DNA of 64,000 nt from Arthrobacter_E sp041360795 (GTDB taxonomy: Bacteria; Actinomycetota; Actinomycetes; Actinomycetales; Micrococcaceae). The stretch is taken from the NCBI RefSeq assembly GCF_041360795.1, contig NZ_JBFUPW010000001.1, positions 1,302,001-1,366,000 of the forward strand. Direction: 5' to 3'. Positions 7,952 through 16,271 of this stretch are shown here, one piece after another. Within the stretch, counting starts at the first letter, position 1; each line of letters starts with the position of its first letter. A program made the position numbers and the translations under genes. The notes under the pieces were generated by a model. The model saw nothing but the letters and a program-made list of their open reading frames with translations, ran no database searches and was not told where the DNA came from.

Positions 7952-8868
7952 AGGTCCTGTTCGCGGGAACGCCCGCCGTGGCCGTGCCGTCCCTCGACCG
8001 GCTGCTCGAGGCCGGCTTCGAGGTGGTGAGTGTCCTGACCCGTCCCGATGCGCCGCTCGGCCGGAAGCGCGTCCTGACCCCGTCGCCGGTGGCGCAGCGC
8101 GCCGAAGAACTCGGGCTGGAGACTATCAAGGCCTCGCGCATCACCCCGGAGGTGACGGAACAGATCGTGGCGACCGGCGCCGAGGTGGGCGCGATCGTGG
8201 CTTTCGGCGGTCTGGTGCCGCAGTCCGCGCTCGACGCCCTCGACCACGGCTGGATCAACCTCCACTTCTCCCTGCTGCCCGCATGGCGCGGAGCGGCCCC
8301 CGTTCAGCACGCCCTCATCAACGGCGACGACGTCCTGGGCGCCTCGACCTTCCAGCTGGAGGCGGGCCTGGACACCGGTCCGGTGTTCGGCACCATGACC
8401 GAGACGGCGCGACCGGATGACACGAGTGGCGTTGTCCTCGAACGTCTGGCGGTGAGCGGCGCGGTCCTGCTCGCCCAGACGCTGTCGGCGATCGCCGCGG
8501 GACGCGCGGAGGCGAGGCCCCAGGAGGGCACCCCGACGCTCGCCCCTAAACTGACGCTGGAGGACGGCCGGCTCGACTGGTCCCTGCCGGCGCTGTCCTT
8601 GCACCGCCGCGCCAGGGGCGTCACTCCGGAACCCGGCGCATGGACCGAACTCGACGGCCAGCGCTTCAAGATCGGGGCTCTCGCGCTCCGGCCGGACGTC
8701 CGGGATCTGGCGCCGGGCACCCTGCGGCTCGTGGGCAAGTCCGTGGTGGTCGGCACCGGCAGTCACGGCCTGGAGCTGCTCGAGGTGCAGCCCAGCGGCA
8801 AACGCATGATGTCAGCACGCGACTGGGCCCGTGGCCTGGCCGCCCTGGAGAAAGTGACCTTCGCATGA
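7948..8868 (+). CDS. fmt: methionyl-tRNA formyltransferase
   Basis: 306 residues; formylates initiator Met-tRNA using 10-formyl-tetrahydrofolate. The N-terminal Rossmann core starts KVLFAGTPAVAVPSLDRLLE, the catalytic block is INLHFSLLPAWRGAAPVQHA (Asn/His catalytic region with the SLLP-RGAAP signature), and a C-terminal OB-like domain follows from about residue 205. The GTG start at 7948 overlaps the def stop, and the stop overlaps the start of the next gene (ATGA), so def-fmt-rsmB is one coupled unit. Confidence 0.96.
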   Translation: MKVLFAGTPAVAVPSLDRLLEAGFEVVSVLTRPDAPLGRKRVLTPSPVAQRAEELGLETIKASRITPEVTEQIVATGAEVGAIVAFGGLVPQSALDALDHGWINLHFSLLPAWRGAAPVQHALINGDDVLGASTFQLEAGLDTGPVFGTMTETARPDDTSGVVLERLAVSGAVLLAQTLSAIAAGRAEARPQEGTPTLAPKLTLEDGRLDWSLPALSLHRRARGVTPEPGAWTELDGQRFKIGALALRPDVRDLAPGTLRLVGKSVVVGTGSHGLELLEVQPSGKRMMSARDWARGLAALEKVTFA

Positions 8869-10457
8869 GTCAGCATCGGGGCACGCCCCAGTCCAGGGGT
8901 GGTTCAAGTTCGGGTGGTTCAGGTTCGGGCGGCGCGGGCCGCTCCGGCGGTGGCCGGGATTCCGGCCGCAGGAACGCGCAGGGTCGCGAACGGCACCGTG
9001 GCAACGGTGGAGGTGGCCGGCAGTTCAGCTCGGCCGCGCCCTCGCAGCGTTCCCGCCGCGCCGATCCGGCCCGCCTGGTCGCCTTCGAGGTGCTCCGGGC
9101 CGTCTCCGGCGCGGACGCCTATGCCAACCTGGTGCTGCCCGGTCTCATCCGCGAGCACCGGCTGGAACGCCGGGACGCCGCGTTCGCCACGGAACTCGCC
9201 TACGGGACCCTCCGTGGTCAGGGCAGCTACGACGCCATCCTGTCCGAATCCGTGGACCGGCCTCTGAAAGACCTGGACCCGGCCGTGCTCGACGTCCTCA
9301 GGCTCGGAGCGCACCAGCTCCTCGGCATGCGGGTTCCCGCGCACGCGGCCCTCGACGAGAGCGTCGGTCTGACGCGTGCGGTGATCGGCGCCGGGCCGTC
9401 CGGTCTGGTCAATGCGGTGCTCCGGAAGGTCAGCGCCCACACGCTGGAGGAGTGGCTGGACGAGATCTCGTCCCGGACGCCCGATGTCATCGAGCAGCTC
9501 GCCCTCCGCCAGGCCCACCCGGCATGGATCGTGCGGGCCCTGCGCCAGGCGCTGGTGGGCCACGGCCACGACGTGGCCGAGATCGAAGACCTCCTCGCGG
9601 CCGACAACGAAGCCCCCGTGGTGAACCTCGTGGCTCTGCCGTCGCTGGCGTCCGCACACGACCTCGACGACAGCGGCGCCGAGCCCGGCCCGCTCCTGGA
9701 GGGGTCCTGGCTGTCGGCAGGCGGCGATCTGGGCCGTATCCCGGCGGTGCGGGACGGCGTCGTGCGTGTGCAGGACGTCGGGTCCCAGCTGGTAGCGCGG
9801 GCCCTGGTGGCCGCGCCCCTCGAGGGCGGCGACGGCGAGCCGGAACGCTGGCTCGACCTGTGCGCCGGACCGGGTGGCAAGGCCGCCCTGCTCGCCGCCC
9901 TGGCGATCGACGCGGACGCGTCACTGCTGGCCAACGAGTCTCAGCAGCACCGGGCCGAGCTCGTCCGGCGCGCCCTTCAGCCGGTACCGGAGGAACGCTG
10001 GGAGGTCCGCACCGGAGACGGCCGTGACGTGGGGGAGAAGCTCCCGGAGCAGTTCGACCGTGTCCTCGTCGACGTTCCGTGCACTGGCCTCGGTGCCCTG
10101 CGCCGCCGGCCCGAGTCCCGCTGGCGGCGTACGCCCCAGGACCTGACGGAACTCGGCCCCCTGCAGCGTCAGTTGCTGGACTCCGCGATCCAGGCCACCC
10201 GGCCGGGCGGCGTGATCGCCTATGTGACGTGTTCCCCGCACCTCGCCGAGACGCGCATGGTGGTGGACGACGTCCTCAAGCGCCGCGACGATCTGGAACT
10301 CGTCGACGCGGGCCCCGTGATCGACGGAGTGGCCCGCGGGGAATCACTGTCCGCCGACCACGGAGGATACGTTCAGCTCTGGCCCCATCAGCACGGGACG
10401 GACGCCATGTTCCTGGCGCTGCTCCGCAAGAAGAATCCCGCCGCGGCCCAGGCCTGA
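8865..10457 (+). CDS. rsmB: RsmB-type rRNA cytosine-C5 methyltransferase
   Basis: 530 residues. SAM-dependent NOL1/NOP2/Sun enzyme expected to make m5C in 16S rRNA. A Gly/Ser/Arg-rich disordered N-terminus (about residues 1-55) precedes a NusB-like RNA-binding domain beginning PARLVAFEVLRAVSG, then the methyltransferase domain with SAM loop LDLCAGPGGKAALLAA, DVPCTGLGALRRRPES, and the TCSPH catalytic Cys. The basic, low-complexity extension is longer than in E. coli and probably binds RNA. ATG at 8865 overlaps the fmt stop. Confidence 0.93.
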   Translation: MSQHRGTPQSRGGSSSGGSGSGGAGRSGGGRDSGRRNAQGRERHRGNGGGGRQFSSAAPSQRSRRADPARLVAFEVLRAVSGADAYANLVLPGLIREHRLERRDAAFATELAYGTLRGQGSYDAILSESVDRPLKDLDPAVLDVLRLGAHQLLGMRVPAHAALDESVGLTRAVIGAGPSGLVNAVLRKVSAHTLEEWLDEISSRTPDVIEQLALRQAHPAWIVRALRQALVGHGHDVAEIEDLLAADNEAPVVNLVALPSLASAHDLDDSGAEPGPLLEGSWLSAGGDLGRIPAVRDGVVRVQDVGSQLVARALVAAPLEGGDGEPERWLDLCAGPGGKAALLAALAIDADASLLANESQQHRAELVRRALQPVPEERWEVRTGDGRDVGEKLPEQFDRVLVDVPCTGLGALRRRPESRWRRTPQDLTELGPLQRQLLDSAIQATRPGGVIAYVTCSPHLAETRMVVDDVLKRRDDLELVDAGPVIDGVARGESLSADHGGYVQLWPHQHGTDAMFLALLRKKNPAAAQA

Positions 10458-10483
10458 GCGGATCAGCCCTCAAAGGAGAACGC

Positions 10484-11158
10484 ATGCGCTGCTGCATCAA
10501 TCCGAGCATCCTGTCCGCAGACTTCGTCAACCTCCAGGCGGAGCTGGACAGGATCGCCGCGGCCGACGCCGTCCACGTGGACGTCATGGACAACCACTTC
10601 GTGCCGAATCTGACCCTGGGACTGCCCGTGGCGTCCCGGATCCAGGCGGTGAGCCCCATTCCGCTGGACGCCCACCTCATGATCGAAGACCCGGACCGCT
10701 GGGCTCCCGGGTTCGCGGACGCGGGCCTGGCCTCCGTCACGTTCCACGCCGAGGCGGCGACCGCTCCCATCAAACTGGCCCGTGAGCTGCGGGCCCGTGG
10801 CGCCAAGGCCGGCCTGGCACTCCGCCCGGCCACCCCGGTGGAGCCGTACCTGGATCTCCTCCACGAATTCGACATGATCCTGGTGATGACCGTGGAGCCG
10901 GGCTTCGGCGGTCAGAGCTTCCTGGACGTCACGCTGCCCAAGATCCGCCGCGCCCGTGCGGCGATCGACGGCAGCGGCGCGGCGGTGCAGCTGCAGGTCG
11001 ATGGCGGCGTCACGGAGGAGACGATCGTGCGGGCCGCAGAGGCCGGGGCGAACGTCTTCGTGGCGGGCAGCTCGGTCTATGGGGCGGAGGATCCGGAACG
11101 GGCCATCACGCGGCTGCGCGAGGTGGCGGAGAGCGTCTGGGCCGGCGCACGTTCCTGA
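10484..11158 (+). CDS. rpe: ribulose-phosphate 3-epimerase
   Basis: 224 residues; interconverts ribulose-5-phosphate and xylulose-5-phosphate in the pentose phosphate pathway. A TIM barrel with the metal/phosphate signatures NPSILSADF, MDNHFVPNLTLG, DAHLMIEDP, MTVEPGFGGQSF and LQVDGGV. ATG at 10484 follows AAAGGAGAA at good spacing. It sits immediately upstream of the riboflavin operon, whose substrate ribulose-5-phosphate it supplies, but the FMN riboswitch separates the two transcripts. Confidence 0.97.
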   Translation: MRCCINPSILSADFVNLQAELDRIAAADAVHVDVMDNHFVPNLTLGLPVASRIQAVSPIPLDAHLMIEDPDRWAPGFADAGLASVTFHAEAATAPIKLARELRARGAKAGLALRPATPVEPYLDLLHEFDMILVMTVEPGFGGQSFLDVTLPKIRRARAAIDGSGAAVQLQVDGGVTEETIVRAAEAGANVFVAGSSVYGAEDPERAITRLREVAESVWAGARS

Positions 11159-11274
11159 CGAAATGTTTCCGGTGGCCGTCGGGAATGAACCGGCGGCTAC
11201 CGGACTTATGACACTATGTAATCCTGCTCCCAGCACCTCACGGTGAGGGGAACAGACACAATTTGATCAATCGT

Positions 11275-11400
11275 GCTCCGGGGTCGGTGAAAGTCCGAAC
11301 CGGCGGTTATAGTCCGCGACCCGCCTGACCTTCATCGGTCGGACGGTTGAGCCGGTGAAATTCCGGCACCGACAGTTAAAGTCTGGATGGGAGAAGCACG
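11275..11400 (+). promoter_or_regulatory. FMN riboswitch (RFN element)
   Basis: Near-consensus RFN aptamer: GGTCGGTGAAAGTCCG (11282 onward), ACCGGCGGTTATAGTCCGCG, a variable stem near 11325-11345, GACGGTTGAGCCGGTGAAAT, then the 3' block with CCGACAGTTAAAGTC and TGGATGGGAGAAG. The six-helix order is intact. The leader then has a small hairpin (CACGGG/CCCGTG, 11410-11426) and reaches the ribM start at 11479, with GGAAAGGGTG as the likely ribosome site. By known biology, FMN binding should shut off the downstream transport and synthesis genes. Confidence 0.96.
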
Positions 11401-11478
11401 AACACAAGCCACGGGTCTGTCCCGTGCGTCCTTGTTGTCGCCCCCGGAGCCGCCGCGGTTCTCTGGAAAGGGTGAGAC

Positions 11479-12189
11479 ATGGACCTCTTGCGGTGGCTCT
11501 TCGAAGCGCAGATCCCAGTCGGTGGGACGGCGCTTCTGCTACGTGAAGTTCTCGGTAATGTTTTCGGTCTGGCGAGTGCCCTCGGTGGCATGCGCCGCCG
11601 CGTCTGGGCGTGGCCCGTGGGCATCGTGGGCAATCTGCTCCTGCTCACGGTCTTCCTGGGCAATGTCTTCGGCGCCGCCGCCCCCGCCACACTGTGGGGC
11701 CAGGCTGGCCGCCAGATCATGTTCATCGCGGTGGCCGTCTTCGGCTGGATCCGCTGGCGTCAGGGCAAGCGCGACGCCGACAGTCACGGCGTGGCCCTCG
11801 TGCCCCGCTGGGCAGGCGGCCGGGCCCGCGTGGCCCTCATCGCAGCGCTCCTGCTCGGCACTGGCCTTCTGACCCCGCTCTTCTCGCTTCTCGGCTCCTA
11901 CCCTCCGGTGTGGGCGGATGCCTGGACCTTCGTGGGCTCGCTCCTGGCCACCTTCGGCATGGCCAAGGGCTGGACCGAGTTCTGGCTGATCTGGGTGGCC
12001 GTGGACATCGTCGGGGTGCCGCTGCTGTTCAGCGCCGGGTACTACGCGAGCGGTTTCATGTACCTCTTCTACGGCGTCTTCACGCTGGTCGGCTTCTTCG
12101 TCTGGATGTGCGCCCAGAAGCGTGAGGCGCAGGCGCCTCCGGGATACACCCACGACGACGGCGCCCCCGTCACGGCGGAGGTGCGCTGA
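11479..12189 (+). CDS. ribM: riboflavin transporter of the PnuX/RibM (PnuC-like) family
   Basis: 236-residue PnuC-superfamily membrane protein with about seven hydrophobic segments; the conserved GNLLLLTVFLGNVFG and WTEFWLIWVAVDIVGVPL helices are characteristic. PnuC proteins import nicotinamide riboside, but family members preceded by an FMN riboswitch (PnuX of Corynebacterium glutamicum, RibM of Streptomyces davawensis) are riboflavin facilitators, and this gene directly follows such a riboswitch. It leads the ribD-E-B-A-H genes and its stop abuts the ribD GTG, so uptake and synthesis are co-repressed. Specificity is inferred from context. Confidence 0.88.
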   Translation: MDLLRWLFEAQIPVGGTALLLREVLGNVFGLASALGGMRRRVWAWPVGIVGNLLLLTVFLGNVFGAAAPATLWGQAGRQIMFIAVAVFGWIRWRQGKRDADSHGVALVPRWAGGRARVALIAALLLGTGLLTPLFSLLGSYPPVWADAWTFVGSLLATFGMAKGWTEFWLIWVAVDIVGVPLLFSAGYYASGFMYLFYGVFTLVGFFVWMCAQKREAQAPPGYTHDDGAPVTAEVR

Positions 12190-13275
12190 GTGGGCGAGCA
12201 TGACGTGGGGGGGCAGCACCAGAGCGGCGCCTCCTTCACGGAGGTCGAACGTTCCGCGATGCACCAGGCCCTGGACGCCGCGCTCGGCGGCCCCCGGGGA
12301 GCGAACCCGCTCGTGGGGGCCGTGATCCTCGACCCCGAGGGCAGGGTCCTCAGCGTCGGGCACCACCGAGGGGCCGGCACGGCACATGCCGAGGCGGACG
12401 CGCTGGCCAAGGCCCAGGAGCACGGCATCGATGTCGCGGGCGGGACCATCCTCGTGACCCTGGAGCCCTGCAACCACCAGGGCCGCACCGGACCCTGCGC
12501 CCAGGCGATCATCGCCGCCGGGCTGGCCCGGGTCATCTACGCGATCGACGATCCCCACGATCCCGCCGCAGGAGGCGCAGCCACGCTGCGCGCCGCGGGA
12601 ATCCAGGTGGAGAGTGGACTGGGGGCCGAGCAGGCCCGGGAGCTGAACGCGCGGTGGCTCGCCGCCGTCGACGGTCGCCGGCCGTTCGTGACCCTGCACA
12701 TCGCCCAGACCCTGGACGCGCGCATCGCGGCGGAGGACGGCACCAGCCAGTGGATCTCCGGTCCGGAGTCGCTGCGGGACAACCACGCGATCCGGCAGCG
12801 GATCGATGCGATCCTCGTCGGAACCGGGACCGTGGAGATCGACGATCCGCGGCTCACCGCGCGCACCCCTGACGGCGAGCTCGCGGAGCATCAGCCGCTC
12901 CGCGCGGTGATGGGAGTGCGCCCGATCCCGGAGGGCGCCGCGATCCTCGGCGATGACGGCCGTGCCATCCATCTGGCCACGCGGGAGCCGGGCGAGGCCC
13001 TTGCGGAGCTCTTCGAACGGGGAGTCCGTCACGTCATGGTCGAGGGCGGCAGCCGGATCATCGGGGCCTTCCTCAGCGCCGGCCTCGTCGACGAACTCGT
13101 CGTCTACCAGGCCCCCACCCTCCTCGGTTCCGGGAAGAACTCCGTGGCCGGGCTGGGCATCCACACCCTCGCCGACGCCCAGTCCTGGGACTGGGATCAC
13201 TCGGACGGCGGCTCCGTGCGGCACCTGGGCCGCGACCTCCGCCTTCATCTTCAGCCGGCCACGCCGCAGCATTAA
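12190..13275 (+). CDS. ribD: bifunctional pyrimidine deaminase/reductase RibD
   Basis: 361 residues; performs the second and third steps of riboflavin synthesis from the GTP cyclohydrolase II product. The N-terminal zinc deaminase domain has HAEADAL and EPCNHQGRTGPC (metal His and two Cys). The C-terminal reductase domain (from about residue 155) shows TLHIAQTLDARIA, GTGTVEIDDPRLTAR and VMVEGGSRIIGAFL. GTG start immediately after the ribM stop. Normal length and no missing catalytic residues seen. Confidence 0.95.
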   Translation: MGEHDVGGQHQSGASFTEVERSAMHQALDAALGGPRGANPLVGAVILDPEGRVLSVGHHRGAGTAHAEADALAKAQEHGIDVAGGTILVTLEPCNHQGRTGPCAQAIIAAGLARVIYAIDDPHDPAAGGAATLRAAGIQVESGLGAEQARELNARWLAAVDGRRPFVTLHIAQTLDARIAAEDGTSQWISGPESLRDNHAIRQRIDAILVGTGTVEIDDPRLTARTPDGELAEHQPLRAVMGVRPIPEGAAILGDDGRAIHLATREPGEALAELFERGVRHVMVEGGSRIIGAFLSAGLVDELVVYQAPTLLGSGKNSVAGLGIHTLADAQSWDWDHSDGGSVRHLGRDLRLHLQPATPQH

Positions 13276-13284
13276 GGAATAGTC

Positions 13285-13905
13285 ATGTTCACCGGAATCA
13301 TCGCCGAACGCGGCACCGTCGCCGCGTTCCAGCAGCAGGACGGCAGCGCCGTCCTGACCCTCGACGTCCCCACGCTGGCCGAGGACCTCGGCCTGGGCGG
13401 CTCCATCGCCGTCAACGGTGTCTGCCTCACCGCCACCTCCCGTGAGGGCGGCCGCATCGACGTGGACGTCATGGGCGAGACCCTCGTCCGGACCACGATC
13501 GGCTCGCTCCAGCCGGGCGATCAGGTCAACCTCGAACGCTGCGTTCCCGCAGGGGGACGCCTGGACGGGCATGTCGTGCAGGGCCACGTCGACGGCGTGG
13601 GCGCTCTTCTGGAGCGCGAGAACCAGGGCAATTGGGACAGGTTGCGTTTCAGTATCCCGACGCCGCTGGCCCGTTACGTGGCCGAGAAGGGCTCCATCGC
13701 GATCGATGGCGTGTCCCTCACCGTCACCGCCGTCAGTCCCGCCACCGAGGCGGAGCAGTGGTTCGAAGTGGGGCTGATCCCGATCACCCTCGCGGAGACC
13801 GGGCTGGGCGACAAGAAGCCGGGGGAGGGCGTCAACCTCGAGGTCGACGTGCTCGCGAAGTACGCCGAGCGTCTGCTCTCCTTCCTGGACGGAGAGCGCC
13901 GGTGA
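13285..13905 (+). CDS. ribE: riboflavin synthase, alpha subunit
   Basis: 206 residues; dismutates two 6,7-dimethyl-8-ribityllumazine molecules to riboflavin. Begins with the family hallmark MFTGIIAERGTV and contains two lumazine-binding repeats, each with a GxSIAVNGVCLT- or GSIAIDGVSLTV-type strand and a downstream ML/IP block. The second repeat starts near residue 98 at DGHVVQGHVDG. ATG is 9 bases after ribD; the stop overlaps the ribB GTG (GTGA). Confidence 0.95.
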   Translation: MFTGIIAERGTVAAFQQQDGSAVLTLDVPTLAEDLGLGGSIAVNGVCLTATSREGGRIDVDVMGETLVRTTIGSLQPGDQVNLERCVPAGGRLDGHVVQGHVDGVGALLERENQGNWDRLRFSIPTPLARYVAEKGSIAIDGVSLTVTAVSPATEAEQWFEVGLIPITLAETGLGDKKPGEGVNLEVDVLAKYAERLLSFLDGERR

Positions 13906-14558
13906 GCGGGCAGCCCAGCGGTCCGCACGGCCTGGACCCCATCTCAGACGCCGTCGCCGCCATCGCGGCGGGGCGCGCCGTCGTCGTGGTGGATGACGAG
14001 GACCGCGAGAACGAAGGCGACATCATCTTCGCCGCGCAGCACTCCACGCCCCAGCTCATGGGCTGGACCATCCGGCACAGCTCCGGCGTGATCTGCGTGC
14101 CCCTGACCGGGGACCAGGCGGACCGTCTTGAGCTCCCTCCCATGGTCGAGGTCAACCAGGATGCCAAGGGCACCGCGTACACCGTCAGCTGTGACGCGGC
14201 GGTCGGCGTGAGCACAGGCATCTCGGCGACGGACCGGTCGCTGACGGTGAATCTCCTGGCCAGCGCCCAGACCCGGCCCGAGGAACTCACCCGTCCCGGG
14301 CATATTTTCCCGCTGCGCGCCGTTAAGGGTGGAGTGCTCGAACGCCCTGGACACACCGAGGCGGCCGTGGACCTCTGCCGTCTGGCCGGAGTCCAGGAGG
14401 CCGGCGTGATCGCCGAGATCGTCCACGACGACGGCGAGATGATGCGCCTGGATGCGCTGCGTGACTTCGCAGCCATTCATGGATGTCCTCTGGTGTCCAT
14501 CGCCGATCTCGCGGCGTACCTCCGGTCCGGAGGCGAGCAGGCAGGACAGGCAGGATGA
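13902..14558 (+). CDS. ribB: 3,4-dihydroxy-2-butanone 4-phosphate synthase
   Basis: 218 residues; converts ribulose-5-phosphate to the four-carbon precursor of the riboflavin xylene ring. Key motifs are DDEDRENEGDIIFAAQ (acidic active-site loop), RHSSGVICVPLTG, ISATDRSLTVN, RPGHIFPLRA and RPGHTEAAVDL. In many bacteria this domain is fused to GTP cyclohydrolase II; here the two are separate genes 34 bases apart. GTG start at 13902 overlaps the ribE stop. Confidence 0.93.
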   Translation: MSGQPSGPHGLDPISDAVAAIAAGRAVVVVDDEDRENEGDIIFAAQHSTPQLMGWTIRHSSGVICVPLTGDQADRLELPPMVEVNQDAKGTAYTVSCDAAVGVSTGISATDRSLTVNLLASAQTRPEELTRPGHIFPLRAVKGGVLERPGHTEAAVDLCRLAGVQEAGVIAEIVHDDGEMMRLDALRDFAAIHGCPLVSIADLAAYLRSGGEQAGQAG

Positions 14559-14592
14559 CAGAGCGCAGCATGGTGCAACCAGAGGAGGAACT

Positions 14593-15249
14593 ATGAGTCC
14601 GGAACAGCACAGTGGGAAGCACCCCGTCAGCTCGGGGCCCATCGTGAAACTGCCCACGGCCTTCGGGGAGTTCGTGGCCCAGGCCTGGACCGATGAGGCA
14701 ACCGGTGTGGAACATCTGGCCGTCAGTTCCCCCAGCCCGCCCAGCGACGGGCAGGCGCCGCTCGTGCGGCTGCACTCCGAATGCCTCACGGGCGATGTGT
14801 TCGGCTCCTACCGCTGCGATTGCGGCGAGCAGCTCGCGCTGGCGCTCAACCTGATCCGCGAACAGGGCGGCACGCTGCTCTACCTGCGCGGGCAGGAAGG
14901 CCGCGGCATCGGGCTGGCCAACAAGATCAAGGCGTACGCCCTGCAGGAAGCCGGCTTCGACACGGTGGAGGCCAACGAGCAGCTCGGTCTGCCCGTGGAC
15001 GCCCGCTGCTACAACGCCGCGGCCCAGATCCTGGCGGAGATGGGGCTGACGGAGATCCGTCTGCTCAGCAACAACCCGGACAAGGAACAGCGCCTCGCTG
15101 CCGCCGGTGTCCGGGTGGTGGAGATGGTCCCCACCGAGGTCCCGAGCCGCGAGGAGAACCTCCGGTACCTTCGGACCAAGAAGGACCGGATGGACCACCG
15201 CCTGACCCTGGAAGTCCCGGACGTGGAGATCCCCGGAGCTAACTCCTGA
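14593..15249 (+). CDS. ribA: GTP cyclohydrolase II
   Basis: 218 residues; opens the GTP imidazole ring, the first committed step of riboflavin synthesis. The zinc site is in SECLTGDVFGSYRCDCGEQL (three Cys), with the GTP-binding block YLRGQEGRGIGLANKIKAY and a C-terminal LSNNPDK loop. ATG at 14593 follows a perfect AGAGGAGG. The stand-alone form, rather than a ribBA fusion, is notable because ribB lies directly upstream, as if a fusion had been split or had never formed. Confidence 0.94.
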   Translation: MSPEQHSGKHPVSSGPIVKLPTAFGEFVAQAWTDEATGVEHLAVSSPSPPSDGQAPLVRLHSECLTGDVFGSYRCDCGEQLALALNLIREQGGTLLYLRGQEGRGIGLANKIKAYALQEAGFDTVEANEQLGLPVDARCYNAAAQILAEMGLTEIRLLSNNPDKEQRLAAAGVRVVEMVPTEVPSREENLRYLRTKKDRMDHRLTLEVPDVEIPGANS

Positions 15250-15283
15250 TGACCACCCAGCCCGAACAGAAAGCGAGCACCGC

Positions 15284-15775
15284 ATGAGCGGCCACGGAGC
15301 ACCCACCATCACCCTCGACGCCGGCGCGGAGCAGCAGCCGCTGCGCGTCGCCGTCATCGCCGCGAGTTGGCACCGGGAGGTGATGGACGGTCTGCTGGCC
15401 GGCGCCCAGGCGGCGGCCGCCGACGCCGGACTCACCGACGTCACGGTAGTCACCGTCCCGGGCACGTTCGAACTGAGTGTGGCGGCGGCGCGTCTGGCCC
15501 CGCACTACGACGCCCTCGTGGCACTCGGAGTCGTGATCCGTGGCGGCACCCCACACTTCGACTACGTGTGCCAGTCCGCGACCCTCGGTCTCACCCAGGT
15601 GTCGGTGAACACCGGAGTGCCGGTCGGCTTCGGCGTTCTGACCTGTGACAACGAGGAGCAGGCCCTGGACCGGGCTGGCCTGCCGGGTTCGTCCGAGGAC
15701 AAGGGCCGCGAGGCGCTCGAGGCAGCCGTGGCCACCGCGCTGACGCTGCGGTCCACGCTCGCACCGCAGGACTGA
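15284..15775 (+). CDS. ribH: 6,7-dimethyl-8-ribityllumazine synthase
   Basis: 163 residues; condenses the RibD product (after dephosphorylation) with the RibB product. Family signatures include VAVIAASWHREVMDGLLAGA, VPGTFELSVAAARL, ALGVVIRGGTPHFDYV (catalytic His) and VGFGVLTCDNEEQA. It is the last gene of the FMN-riboswitch operon, followed by a terminator at 15783-15814. Confidence 0.96.
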   Translation: MSGHGAPTITLDAGAEQQPLRVAVIAASWHREVMDGLLAGAQAAAADAGLTDVTVVTVPGTFELSVAAARLAPHYDALVALGVVIRGGTPHFDYVCQSATLGLTQVSVNTGVPVGFGVLTCDNEEQALDRAGLPGSSEDKGREALEAAVATALTLRSTLAPQD

Positions 15776-15782
15776 ACCGTCT

Positions 15783-15814
15783 CAGGGGTGGGGAAGATCA
15801 CCCCTGGCGGTTTT
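15783..15814 (+). terminator. terminator of the rib operon
   Basis: CAGGGGTG (15783-15790) pairs with CACCCCTG (15799-15806), then GCGG and TTTT. It matches an intrinsic terminator directly after ribH. Confidence 0.82.
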
Positions 15815-15819
15815 GTAAC

Positions 15820-15846
15820 GCCCCCGGCCCGTTTCGGGCCGGGGGC
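15820..15846. terminator. second GC-rich hairpin before hisE
   Basis: A perfect 12-bp stem (15820-15831 with 15835-15846) and a TTT loop. It has no T-run, so it is either a backup terminator for rib or a structural element in the hisE leader. Confidence 0.5.
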
Positions 15847-15870
15847 CCGGTTCACAGTAGGGTATGACAC

Positions 15871-16134
15871 GTGAAGAATTTCGAGGCGCTCTTCGCTGAA
15901 TTGAGCGAAAAAGCCGACACCCGGCCCGAAGGTTCGCGTACCGTCGCTGAACTGGATTCGGGCGTGCACGGGATCGGCAAGAAGGTTGTGGAAGAGGCCG
16001 CCGAAGTCTGGATGGCGGCGGAATACGAATCCGACGAGGCCGCTGCGGAGGAGATCTCCCAGCTGCTGTACCACCTTCAGGTCCTGATGCTTGCCAAAGG
16101 CCTGACCCTCGAAGACGTCTACAAGCATCTCTAG
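15871..16134 (+). CDS. hisE: phosphoribosyl-ATP diphosphatase
   Basis: 87 residues; hydrolyses PR-ATP to PR-AMP, the second histidine step. A MazG-like all-alpha NTP pyrophosphohydrolase fold with the metal-binding acidic helix KVVEEAAEVWMAAEYES (EExxE-type) and C-terminal LLYHLQVLMLAKGL. GTG start. In actinobacteria hisE is usually separate from hisI, as here, and precedes hisG. Confidence 0.94.
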   Translation: MKNFEALFAELSEKADTRPEGSRTVAELDSGVHGIGKKVVEEAAEVWMAAEYESDEAAAEEISQLLYHLQVLMLAKGLTLEDVYKHL

Positions 16135-16271
16135 CCGCTCGGCGCGGCAAGCGCCCGGCGGCTGGCGTCGTTCCCGGCCCTGCCTTCCCGCGGGACGGGA
16201 CGGCTCACGTCTCTCCAGTTCACAGACCACTGCGGGCCGAGGGCCCGGACACGAAAGATGCTTGAAGACAT

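Noticed and set aside
11539..13587. A 682-codon minus-strand open frame opposite ribM-ribD
   Set aside because: Low-complexity His/Asp/Gly-rich translation, typical of the antisense of high-GC genes; the plus-strand genes have full family motifs.
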